The notes under the pieces are model-generated. The model saw only the letters and a list, made by a program, of their open reading frames with translations. It searched no databases and had not been told where the DNA came from. From the NCBI GenBank assembly GCA_020025715.1, contig JAHHRQ010000074.1:1-9038 (forward strand): a stretch of DNA of 9,038 nt, written 5' to 3'. Positions within the stretch are counted from its first letter, which is position 1. Each line of letters starts with the position of its first letter. The translations under genes were made by a program, and so were the position numbers. The DNA is from Oscillospiraceae bacterium (GTDB lineage: Bacteria > Bacillota > Clostridia > Oscillospirales > Oscillospiraceae). Positions 1-5,473 of this stretch are shown here, one piece after another.

Positions 1-1027
1 TCGTTTTTTCTTCAAGCTCGTCATAGCTGGGAAGATGCAGTTCCAAAGCTGCAATGTCCTTGGTGAGGCTTTCCTGTTCAGTTACAGTTTTCTTTGCCTC
101 ATTAAGAGTGGTTTCGGCTTTCCGGAATTCATCAGTCTTAGTTTTTAAATTTGTCTCGTTTTCGGTCAGCAGAGTTTTTGCTTTGTTATAGCTTTCTGCC
201 TTTGCAAGCTCTCCTGTAAGCTTTTCAAGCTCTTTTTCGGTCTTTTTAAGCTTTGTTTCAAGCTTTTCCTGCTCTGCCGTATCTTCCGCCAGGAGTCTCC
301 GGAACAGCTCCATAAGCTCTGCGGCAGGAAGTTCGCCTTCTTTTGCTTTTTTAACCTCCGGCGCTGAAAGAGAATCTTCATCGCAGACTATGCCGCCGAT
401 ATACTGGCTGATACTTTGTGCTGCATTATTTCGCTGCTCCCTCACATCTGATGTTTTCTCTTTCAGACTGTTTTGCAGGGTAACATATCTTCCTGTACCG
501 AATATATCACGGAAAACCTTCTGACGCTCCTTGGTATCCGCCTGAAGCAGCTTTCTGAACTCTCCCTGTGAAATCATAGCCACCTGAGAAAACTGCTCTC
601 TGGTAAGGCCTATAATCTCACGTATAGCTTTATCTACTTCCTTGAGCTTTGTAACCACACGCCCGTCGGGATAAGTAAGTACAGCATCCGCCGCCTGTCT
701 GGTGGTGCCTGTGCCTCTGGCTTTTGCCCGCTCATATTCGGGATTTCGTTTCACGGTATACACTTTACCGCCGTGGTTGAAGGTCATTTCAACGTATGTA
801 AGGTCGGTTGGTTTTGCATATTTTGAGCGGAGCATACCCGCATCACGATTATCTCCGCTGGCCTCTCCGAACAGAGCAAAGGTTATCGCGTCAAATATAG
901 TTGTTTTACCTGCACCCGTGTCACCGGTAATGAGATAAAGCCCGCTTTCGCCTAAGGTTTCAAAATCAAGCTCCTGTACCTCAGCATATGGGCCAAAGCC
1001 GGAAACAGTTAATTTAAGCGGTCTCAT
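1..1027 (-). CDS. sbcC: Exonuclease SbcC, N-terminal part (3' end outside window)
   Basis: ATPase subunit of the SbcCD (Mre11-Rad50-like) complex, which opens hairpins and trims DNA ends. The 342 visible codons include the N-terminal ATPase half: an MRPLKLTVSGFGPY start typical of the family, Walker A GDTGAGKT at residues 35-42, FDAITFALFGEASG just after it, and the Q-loop segment FSQVAMISQGEF at 146-157, followed by KERQKVFRDIFGTGRY. From about residue 200 the sequence is rich in K, E, Q and L with heptad character, the ascending arm of the long coiled coil. The zinc hook, second arm, signature motif and Walker B lie beyond position 1. The ATG overlaps the sbcD stop as ATGA (1024-1027) and is preceded by GGGAGG at proper spacing, so the two are translationally coupled. 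Identification is firm; the gene is incomplete only because of the window edge. Confidence 0.97.
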   Translation of the reverse strand, partial: MRPLKLTVSGFGPYAEVQELDFETLGESGLYLITGDTGAGKTTIFDAITFALFGEASGDNRDAGMLRSKYAKPTDLTYVEMTFNHGGKVYTVKRNPEYERAKARGTGTTRQAADAVLTYPDGRVVTKLKEVDKAIREIIGLTREQFSQVAMISQGEFRKLLQADTKERQKVFRDIFGTGRYVTLQNSLKEKTSDVREQRNNAAQSISQYIGGIVCDEDSLSAPEVKKAKEGELPAAELMELFRRLLAEDTAEQEKLETKLKKTEKELEKLTGELAKAESYNKAKTLLTENETNLKTKTDEFRKAETTLNEAKKTVTEQESLTKDIAALELHLPSYDELEEKT

Positions 1028-2160
1028 AAATTATCCTCCCAGATTGACTCTATAAGTGACAGCGAAAATTCTTTCTGTTTATCGCCCATGGGCCGGTTAT
1101 TTTGCTTTTCGTACAGCTCCTCAAAAAGCTCAAGGGGCGATTTGCGCTGCACTTGTTCAGCCCCATCAATGAGCTGATTTGAGCGGGTTCTTTTATTATC
1201 ATAGCTCAGCTTCATTATATTCGGATATACAATTCTAAGCTTTCCTATTGCCTCGGGAATATCTTCTTCATCGGTGAGAAGCACATGATAATAATCCTCC
1301 CGCTCCATATTCTGATAAAATGCCTTATCTGTTACTTCCTCAAAAGTTCCCCTTATCTGCTGCATATCGTGCTTGGGAATTAGGGGTACAAGTCTTAATT
1401 CTAGCTTTCCCTTTTCTCCCATTTCAACTACGGTAACGCTTTTATAATGGCCTGCTTCTGAGAAAGAATATTTTAACGGCGTGCCGCAGTAACGGATTCT
1501 GCCGGAGCCTATATTCTGGGGGCCGTGTATGTGTCCCAATGCCACATAATCGAAATCATCAAACACTGATGCGTCTACATTATCCGTTCCGCCTACTGAA
1601 AGCTCCTCCGATTCGCAGGTTTCCGCACCTGTAACAAACTGGTGTGTTACAATCACATTTCGCTCTGTTTTATTAACTGACATATGCTTAACTGCCGCAC
1701 GAACTGCGTCAGTATAGCTTTCAATGTTATCATCCGGAAAATAGCGCTTAACATGAGCTGGCTTAATAAAAGGCAGAAGCCAGAAATTCACATCACCGTA
1801 TTCATCCCTGAGTGTAACCGGCTCTACCTCGCCATTATAGACAGGTGCGAGATAAATGCCCGCCCCCTCCATAAGTCTGTTGCCGAAAGAAAGCCGCTCA
1901 GGGCTGTCGTGGTTGCCGCTTATAATGAGTGCGGGAATTTTTCTCTTTGCAAGCCTGCAAAGAAAATCATCAAGCAGTGTTACAGCCTCGGCAGGCGGAA
2001 CGCTCTTGTCGTATACATCCCCTGCAATAATTACAGCATCCGGCTTTTCGTCATCACAAATACGGATAATCCGGCTAAGTATATACTCCTGATCTTCAAT
2101 CATGGAAATCTCATTAACCCGCTTGCCTAAATGCAGGTCGGATAAATGGAGGAATTTCAT
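1024..2160 (-). CDS. sbcD: Exonuclease SbcD, metallophosphoesterase subunit
   Basis: Mre11-like nuclease subunit of SbcCD, acting in the cytoplasm on double-strand ends and DNA hairpins with Mn2+-type metals. All calcineurin-like phosphoesterase motifs are present: SDLHLG with D8 and H10, GDVYD with D48, SGNHDS with N83-H84-D85, VTHQF with H173, and ALGHIHG with H210 and H212. The order and spacing match the SbcD family. At 378 residues the length is normal, with the capping region C-terminal to about residue 270. The start is supported by AGAGAGG about 6 bases upstream. It lies 43 bp after the NYN-domain gene and its TGA overlaps the sbcC ATG, so all three are probably cotranscribed. No damage or missing catalytic residue is seen. 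Confidence 0.97.
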   Translation of the reverse strand: MKFLHLSDLHLGKRVNEISMIEDQEYILSRIIRICDDEKPDAVIIAGDVYDKSVPPAEAVTLLDDFLCRLAKRKIPALIISGNHDSPERLSFGNRLMEGAGIYLAPVYNGEVEPVTLRDEYGDVNFWLLPFIKPAHVKRYFPDDNIESYTDAVRAAVKHMSVNKTERNVIVTHQFVTGAETCESEELSVGGTDNVDASVFDDFDYVALGHIHGPQNIGSGRIRYCGTPLKYSFSEAGHYKSVTVVEMGEKGKLELRLVPLIPKHDMQQIRGTFEEVTDKAFYQNMEREDYYHVLLTDEEDIPEAIGKLRIVYPNIMKLSYDNKRTRSNQLIDGAEQVQRKSPLELFEELYEKQNNRPMGDKQKEFSLSLIESIWEDNL

Positions 2161-2203
2161 TCTGCACCTCTCTGTTAAGTCATCTCATTTTTACACCGAC
2201 AGC

Positions 2204-2998
2204 TTACTTGCATCTGTAAGCAAAAATAGTTACCGTGCCTTTGCCGGGGTATGTCTTTGTATCGTAGAGTTCCGGGTAATCCTCTATAAGCTTCGGGAGC
2301 TTTGAATAGCCGTAGGATCGGACGTCAAAGTCCGGCTTTATTCTCTTTATATAAGAGCCTGCCGCGCTGACGTTTGCATATTCATCCTCATCCTGATGAG
2401 TTTCCCAAGCCTTTCTCAAAAGAGCATGGAGCATTTCCATGTCTGAACCGGAATCCGGGCATGTGCAGGGACATTCCTTGCCGCCCTCATTCTGAGGCTC
2501 AGCCGCGGAGGTATTTGCAGGCTTTTCGGTCTGTGCTGCCTCAATACCTTTCTGCTCGCCGGAGGGCTGGAGGTTTTCAAGGAATATAAATTCATCGCAG
2601 GAATTGCGGAAAGATTCGGGAGTTTTATGCTCTCCCACACCTATAACATAAACGCCGGATTCATGAAGCTTAATGGAAAGCGGTGTATAATCGCTGTCAC
2701 TTGATACAAGGACGAAGCTGTCGTAAATCTGGCTGTTGAGAAGCTCTATTGCGTCTATGACAAGAGCAATATCAGTTGCATTCTTGCCGGAAACATAGTC
2801 AAACTGCTGCTCGGCCTTTATTGCCAGACGTTTTATTTCGGATTCCCAGTTTTTGAGATTTTCTTTTTTCCAGTTGCCGTAGGCTCGTTTAACAACTATT
2901 CGGCCGTATTTTGAAATATCCTGCAAAACGGCCTCAAGTTTATTTAACTGAGTATTGTCTGCGTCGATAAGTACAACGATTTTTTTCAGTTCATACAT
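2204..2998 (-). CDS. NYN-domain (PIN-like) nuclease with C-terminal LOTUS/OST-HTH domain
   Basis: Predicted metal-dependent RNase of the NYN (DUF88, Limkain-b1-like) family. The N-terminal domain (about residues 1-142) carries the acidic set expected of this PIN-like fold: IDADN with D12 and D14, GKNATDIALVIDA with D76 and D82, and SSDSDY with D101 and D103. A low-complexity linker rich in E, P, A and G with a CPCTCPDSG segment spans about 143-184. The C-terminal domain (about 187-264) has the LOTUS/OST-HTH pattern, including LRKAWETH, YIKRIKPDFDVRSYGYSKLPKLIED and a closing beta strand; such domains are thought to bind RNA. The start has AAAGGGG about 8 bases upstream. The gene sits 39 bp after the symporter stop and 43 bp before sbcD, suggesting cotranscription; a TATACT at 3030-3035 (minus) could serve as a weak internal -10. 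The RNA substrate is unknown. Confidence 0.9.
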   Translation of the reverse strand: MYELKKIVVLIDADNTQLNKLEAVLQDISKYGRIVVKRAYGNWKKENLKNWESEIKRLAIKAEQQFDYVSGKNATDIALVIDAIELLNSQIYDSFVLVSSDSDYTPLSIKLHESGVYVIGVGEHKTPESFRNSCDEFIFLENLQPSGEQKGIEAAQTEKPANTSAAEPQNEGGKECPCTCPDSGSDMEMLHALLRKAWETHQDEDEYANVSAAGSYIKRIKPDFDVRSYGYSKLPKLIEDYPELYDTKTYPGKGTVTIFAYRCK

Positions 2999-3037
2999 TA
3001 TAGAACCCCTTTCGTTTACATCTTTGATTAGTATATT

Positions 3038-4489
3038 TTAAGTTTTCTTTTTCTTCCTAAATCCGGCCTGACTGATAAATTTGTCTGCCTTATCATATTC
3101 TGGAGCTGTTAAAAGGCTTACGCCTACATAAATAACCAGTGACAGCGCAACTCCCAAAACTACCTGCTGGGCAGACTGGGGCTCCCAGAATGAGGGCAGA
3201 GGCAGTCCGAAGCTTATGGCAAGGTTATAAAGGCAGTATACAAAGCCTGCCGCAATGGAGGCAAGAGCGCCTTTTGCGTTGCCCCGCCGCCAGAAGAAGC
3301 CCATAACAAGAGGCACAAAAACGCCGGTTGTAATAAGGTCGGAGGCCATCCACGAAATCTGGAGTATTGACCGTATTTTCATTGAAATAAGAAGCGCAAC
3401 CGCCGTTACACAAAGCGTAGTCATGCGGGAGCGGGCAAGCTGTTTCTTTTCGTCTTGATGTGCGGGTATCAAATCCAGCATCAAAGTCATTGAAGCGGTA
3501 TTTATAAGCGAATCCATGGTGGACATTATTGCAGCCGAAATACCTATAAACACTACTGCGCCGAGTACCGGGGACAGATAATCCATTACGATTGCCGTAA
3601 CAACGCCGCCTTTAGGCAGCTGGGGGTATAAAACAAATCCCGCCATACCGGTAACAACCACCATAAGGTACAAGGGAATATAGGCAAAGAAGCTCATAAC
3701 GGTCATTTTCCGTGCATCACGGTCAGAGCGGGCGGCAGATATTCTCTGCCATACGTTTGCCTGTATCATCCACGCACAGCCGAAGGTTATTACAAACATG
3801 CTGTACTTTGAAGCGCCTGCACCCATATTCAGATATTCAGGCTTACCCGCTGCAAGCACAGCGCTGCGTATGCCGTCCATACCGCCTGCATTTTTATAGC
3901 CCACTGCAAAAACTACAAGGGCTGAAACCAGCAGCAGCACGAACTGGATTATATCCGTAAGCACAACGCCGCGGAAGCCGCCGAACATGGAATAGATTAA
4001 AACTATAATCGTTCCAAGCAGTACGGCCCATTCATAGGGCAGACCCAGATAAGAGCCGAAGAAGTCACCCACTCCAACCATCTGCGAGGCTGCATTAAAT
4101 ACCATAAACAGCAGCACCAGGACAGACAGAAGCTTTGCCGTTCCTTTAGAATATCTGGCTTCCATCATCCGGCCCTGCGTGAGATAGCCAACCCGCCGTA
4201 TGCCTCCGGCGCATAAAATCATCAGGAATGTTGACATGAGCACAGGTACGCCGTAATACCAGAATGCACCCAGTCCGTCGGAATATGCAAGGTCAGCGGT
4301 GGAAAGTGCAGAGCCTGCACCCCACCATGAGGCAATAAAGGTAATCGAAAGTGCCCAGTAAGGGAGCGAGCGTCCGGCAAAAAAATAATCCAGAACGTTG
4401 TGGTTTTTCTTTTCCTTAGTTACCGCAAAAAGCAGTACCATAAAATACAAAAGCAGTCCAATTAAAGATAAAAGTTTTAAAGAGTTCAT
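3038..4489 (-). CDS. Sodium:solute symporter family (SSS) transporter
   Basis: Cytoplasmic-membrane secondary transporter that couples substrate uptake to Na+ (PutP/PanF/SglT superfamily). The 483 residues are mostly hydrophobic, with about 13 predicted membrane helices and a basic tail ending RKKKKT. Family signatures are DYFFAGRSLPYWALSITFIASWWGAGS at about 34-60 (helix 1 with the Na+ site region), YSMFGGFRGVVLTDIIQF at about 166-183, QRISAARSDRDARK at 248-261, and AAIMSTMDSLINTAS at 319-333, whose S323-T324 correspond to the Na2-site Ser/Thr pair known from PutP. Substrate cannot be deduced; pantothenate, proline or another organic acid or amino acid are possibilities. AAGGAA lies about 5 bases before the ATG. 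It is divergent from the flavodoxin gene across a 152-bp region; a TATTAT at 4522-4527 (minus) is a possible but weakly supported -10. The NYN-sbcDC genes follow closely. Confidence 0.93.
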   Translation of the reverse strand: MNSLKLLSLIGLLLYFMVLLFAVTKEKKNHNVLDYFFAGRSLPYWALSITFIASWWGAGSALSTADLAYSDGLGAFWYYGVPVLMSTFLMILCAGGIRRVGYLTQGRMMEARYSKGTAKLLSVLVLLFMVFNAASQMVGVGDFFGSYLGLPYEWAVLLGTIIVLIYSMFGGFRGVVLTDIIQFVLLLVSALVVFAVGYKNAGGMDGIRSAVLAAGKPEYLNMGAGASKYSMFVITFGCAWMIQANVWQRISAARSDRDARKMTVMSFFAYIPLYLMVVVTGMAGFVLYPQLPKGGVVTAIVMDYLSPVLGAVVFIGISAAIMSTMDSLINTASMTLMLDLIPAHQDEKKQLARSRMTTLCVTAVALLISMKIRSILQISWMASDLITTGVFVPLVMGFFWRRGNAKGALASIAAGFVYCLYNLAISFGLPLPSFWEPQSAQQVVLGVALSLVIYVGVSLLTAPEYDKADKFISQAGFRKKKKT

Positions 4490-4554
4490 AGTTTCCTTGA
4501 TTTTTTTCAGGTTCCGCAGGAATAATACGCAGACTATTCTTTTTCGGAAAAATG

Positions 4555-4563
4555 TGCTATAAT
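4555..4563 (+). promoter_or_regulatory. Extended -10 promoter of the flavodoxin-like gene
   Basis: TGCTATAAT is a perfect extended -10 element (TG-N-TATAAT). The -35 region 15-18 bases upstream (TATTCT/TTCTTT) is poor, as is usual when TGn is present. Transcription would start near 4570, leaving a leader of about 72 nt before the ATG. Confidence 0.7.
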
Positions 4564-4577
4564 ACTTGCAGTGGAAA

Positions 4578-4613
4578 GCGAAAAATTCGCAATCCGTTTA
4601 AGATGTTTTAAAC
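4578..4613 (+). repeat. Two small tandem inverted repeats in the flavodoxin 5' leader
   Basis: GCGAA-AAA-TTCGC (4578-4590) is followed by GTTTAA-GATGTT-TTAAAC (4596-4613). Both would form short hairpins in the leader mRNA, ahead of the AAAGGAG ribosome binding site at 4629-4635. They match no riboswitch class I recognise, and the stems are short (5 and 6 bp), so a regulatory role is only possible. Confidence 0.4.
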
Positions 4614-4641
4614 CAAAGCAATTTCAGTAAAGGAGCACGCA

Positions 4642-5184
4642 ATGAAAGTACAGATTATTTATTCAAGTCTTACCGGATGTACAAAAAGAGTAGCAGAAGC
4701 AATCTTTAATGGCATAGACACGGAACAAAAAACCATCCATGACCTGAAAGACGGTGCACCTGTTTTAGACGGAGATATAATTCTTCTGGGATACTGGGGA
4801 ATTTCCGGCAATCCCAATGATGAAATGAAAGAATTCTTAAAGACAGTCAAGGGCAAGGCCGTGGGCGTTTTCTGCACCCTCGGTTACTACTGCGACACCG
4901 AACACGCATTCAAGACTCTTGAAGCCGGTATTAACCTGCTCAAGGATAACAATGAAGTTATCGGCTCATTTGTATGTAACGGCGCAGTAGCTCAGGTACT
5001 TAAAGAAGGTCAGGGCATTGACGGTACTCAGCCCCCTGCCGAGCAGAAGGAGCTGCGCTGGGAGATGATAAAAGATCACCCCACCAAAGCTGAGTGCAAT
5101 TTAGCCGCTGAGCGTTTCAATGAAAGAATAAAGCTTTATTCCCGCTGCAAAGAGCTGAATATTGACTTTACTTCCATACTGTAA
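4642..5184 (+). CDS. Flavodoxin-like protein (single-domain FMN-binding family)
   Basis: A 180-residue soluble protein with the alpha/beta flavodoxin pattern. Strand 1 and the phosphate loop are MKVQIIYSSLTGCTKRVAEAI, with the T/S-rich S8-S9-L-T-G-C-T14 loop that holds FMN phosphate. DGDIILLGYWGISGNPNDEMKEFL (about 43-66) matches the second FMN-contacting loop, and KAVGVFCTLGYY (about 72-83) the third. The C-terminal stretch from about residue 115 (GQGIDGTQPPAEQKELRWEMIKDHPTKAE) resembles the flavodoxin-domain group common in gut Firmicutes (Flavodoxin_7-like, from memory). It probably carries electrons as FMN, partner unknown. AAAGGAG lies 6 bases before the ATG. It stands alone, with its own promoter and terminator, divergent from the symporter and convergent with valS. 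A role as a flavin-binding NADPH reductase cannot be excluded, but no separate NAD(P) domain is visible. Confidence 0.85.
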   Translation: MKVQIIYSSLTGCTKRVAEAIFNGIDTEQKTIHDLKDGAPVLDGDIILLGYWGISGNPNDEMKEFLKTVKGKAVGVFCTLGYYCDTEHAFKTLEAGINLLKDNNEVIGSFVCNGAVAQVLKEGQGIDGTQPPAEQKELRWEMIKDHPTKAECNLAAERFNERIKLYSRCKELNIDFTSIL

Positions 5185-5198
5185 TCCAATATTATAAG

Positions 5199-5241
5199 AA
5201 AAAGTTGTTGCAGAAGTATTACTTTTGCAGCAGCTTTTTTT
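5199..5241 (+). terminator. Intrinsic terminator of the flavodoxin-like gene
   Basis: A long hairpin starting 14 bases after the stop. The arms run 5199-5217 and 5221-5239 around a 3-base loop, ending in a run of seven T (5235-5241). Three of the pairs (5205/5233, 5208/5230, 5213/5225) are G-U wobbles on the plus-strand RNA and A-C mismatches on the minus-strand RNA. The hairpin is therefore built for plus-strand transcripts, though a TTTTTCTT run on the other side could give some termination on the minus strand. Confidence 0.88.
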
Positions 5242-5252
5242 ATCTCTGAATT

Positions 5253-5279
5253 GGGAAAGAGGCATAAGCGCCCTTTCCC
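5253..5279 (-). repeat. GC-containing inverted repeat (stable hairpin)
   Basis: GGGAAAG (5253-5259) pairs with CTTTCCC (5273-5279), and GGC (5261-5263) with GCC (5270-5272), with one unpaired A and a 6-base loop. No T-run follows on either strand, so it is not a standard terminator. It lies inside the candidate minus-strand RNA that starts near 5298. Confidence 0.6.
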
Positions 5280-5304
5280 GGCTCTGAAAAAACAACTGTA
5301 TATT

Positions 5305-5333
5305 ATTATAAAATTGCAGTTTCCAAATGTCAA
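5305..5333 (-). promoter_or_regulatory. Perfect SigA-type promoter with no evident gene behind it
   Basis: Read on the minus strand: TTGACA (5333-5328), a 17-base spacer, then TATAAT (5310-5305). Both hexamers and the spacing match consensus exactly. An imperfect inverted repeat, TTTCCAAAT (5320-5328) and ATTTGAAA (5338-5345), covers the -35 box and could be an operator. The promoter lies beyond the valS terminator and faces the convergent flavodoxin gene, so it drives no recognisable protein gene. Confidence 0.75.
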
Positions 5334-5405
5334 CCAGATTTGAAAGGCGATAATCAGCCTCAATTTTAAGTATTCAGCATTTTTCTTTGTAAAAAAATAA
5401 TGCTG
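5310..5405. repeat. Nested inverted repeats in the valS-flavodoxin intergenic region
   Basis: AAAATTG (5310-5316) pairs with CAATTTT (5361-5367). Enclosed are TTTCCAAAT/ATTTGAAA (5320-5328/5338-5345) and GGC/GCC (5346-5348/5357-5359), so the whole could fold as a three-way junction. Next comes CAGCATT (5375-5381) with AATGCTG (5399-5405), enclosing a T-rich/A-rich loop, and then ATGCT-G-AGCAT at 5421-5431. The sequence is AT-rich, so part of this may be chance. The minus-strand promoter overlaps the first group. Confidence 0.35.
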
Positions 5406-5431
5406 TATATGTATACTCTCATGCTGAGCAT

Positions 5432-5464
5432 AAAAAAAGACCGCCACATAGGCGGTCTTTTAAT
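5432..5464 (-). terminator. Intrinsic terminator of valS
   Basis: AAAAGACCGCC (5435-5445), a 5-base loop ACATA, then GGCGGTCTTTT (5451-5461): an 11-bp perfect stem starting about 12 bases after the valS stop. On the minus strand it ends in a run of seven T (5438-5432). On the plus strand it is followed by TTTTAATTTTATT, so it may work in both directions and separate valS from rightward transcripts. Confidence 0.9.
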
Positions 5465-5473
5465 TTTATTTGA

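Larger units (their letters stand above)
5196..5298 (-). ncRNA. Candidate small or antisense RNA from an orphan consensus promoter
   Basis: Inferred transcript of about 100 nt starting near 5298, 7 bases after a perfect -10 box, and running toward the flavodoxin gene. It contains a GC-containing hairpin (5253-5279) and then the flavodoxin terminator in reverse, whose minus-strand form is followed by TTTTTCTTA and could end it near 5196. If that weaker terminator is passed, the RNA becomes antisense to the 3' part of the flavodoxin mRNA. No convincing protein is encoded: the short frames here (a TTG start at 5295, an ATG at 5265) run through the terminator and into antisense of the flavodoxin gene. 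I match it to no known RNA family. Existence is inferred from promoter and hairpins only. Confidence 0.35.

Noticed and set aside
1684..2130. 148-codon open frame on the plus strand opposite sbcD
   Set aside because: It is antisense to the conserved metallophosphoesterase motifs of sbcD and has no ribosome site or recognisable protein pattern.
2202..2221. GCTTAC/GTAAGC inverted repeat at the end of the NYN gene
   Set aside because: Six base pairs only, and on the transcribed minus strand the T-run precedes rather than follows the stem, so it is not a terminator between the NYN gene and sbcD.
5101..5295. 64-codon minus-strand frame starting with TTG three bases after the predicted start of the orphan transcript
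   Set aside because: It would be leaderless with a TTG start, and most of it is antisense to the flavodoxin gene and its terminator. An inner ATG with AAAGGG upstream (5265) has the same problem. A tiny peptide cannot be fully excluded.
5136..5447. 103-codon minus-strand frame between valS and the flavodoxin gene
   Set aside because: It runs through the valS terminator stem region, the orphan promoter, the flavodoxin terminator and the flavodoxin 3' end, so it is a chance frame.
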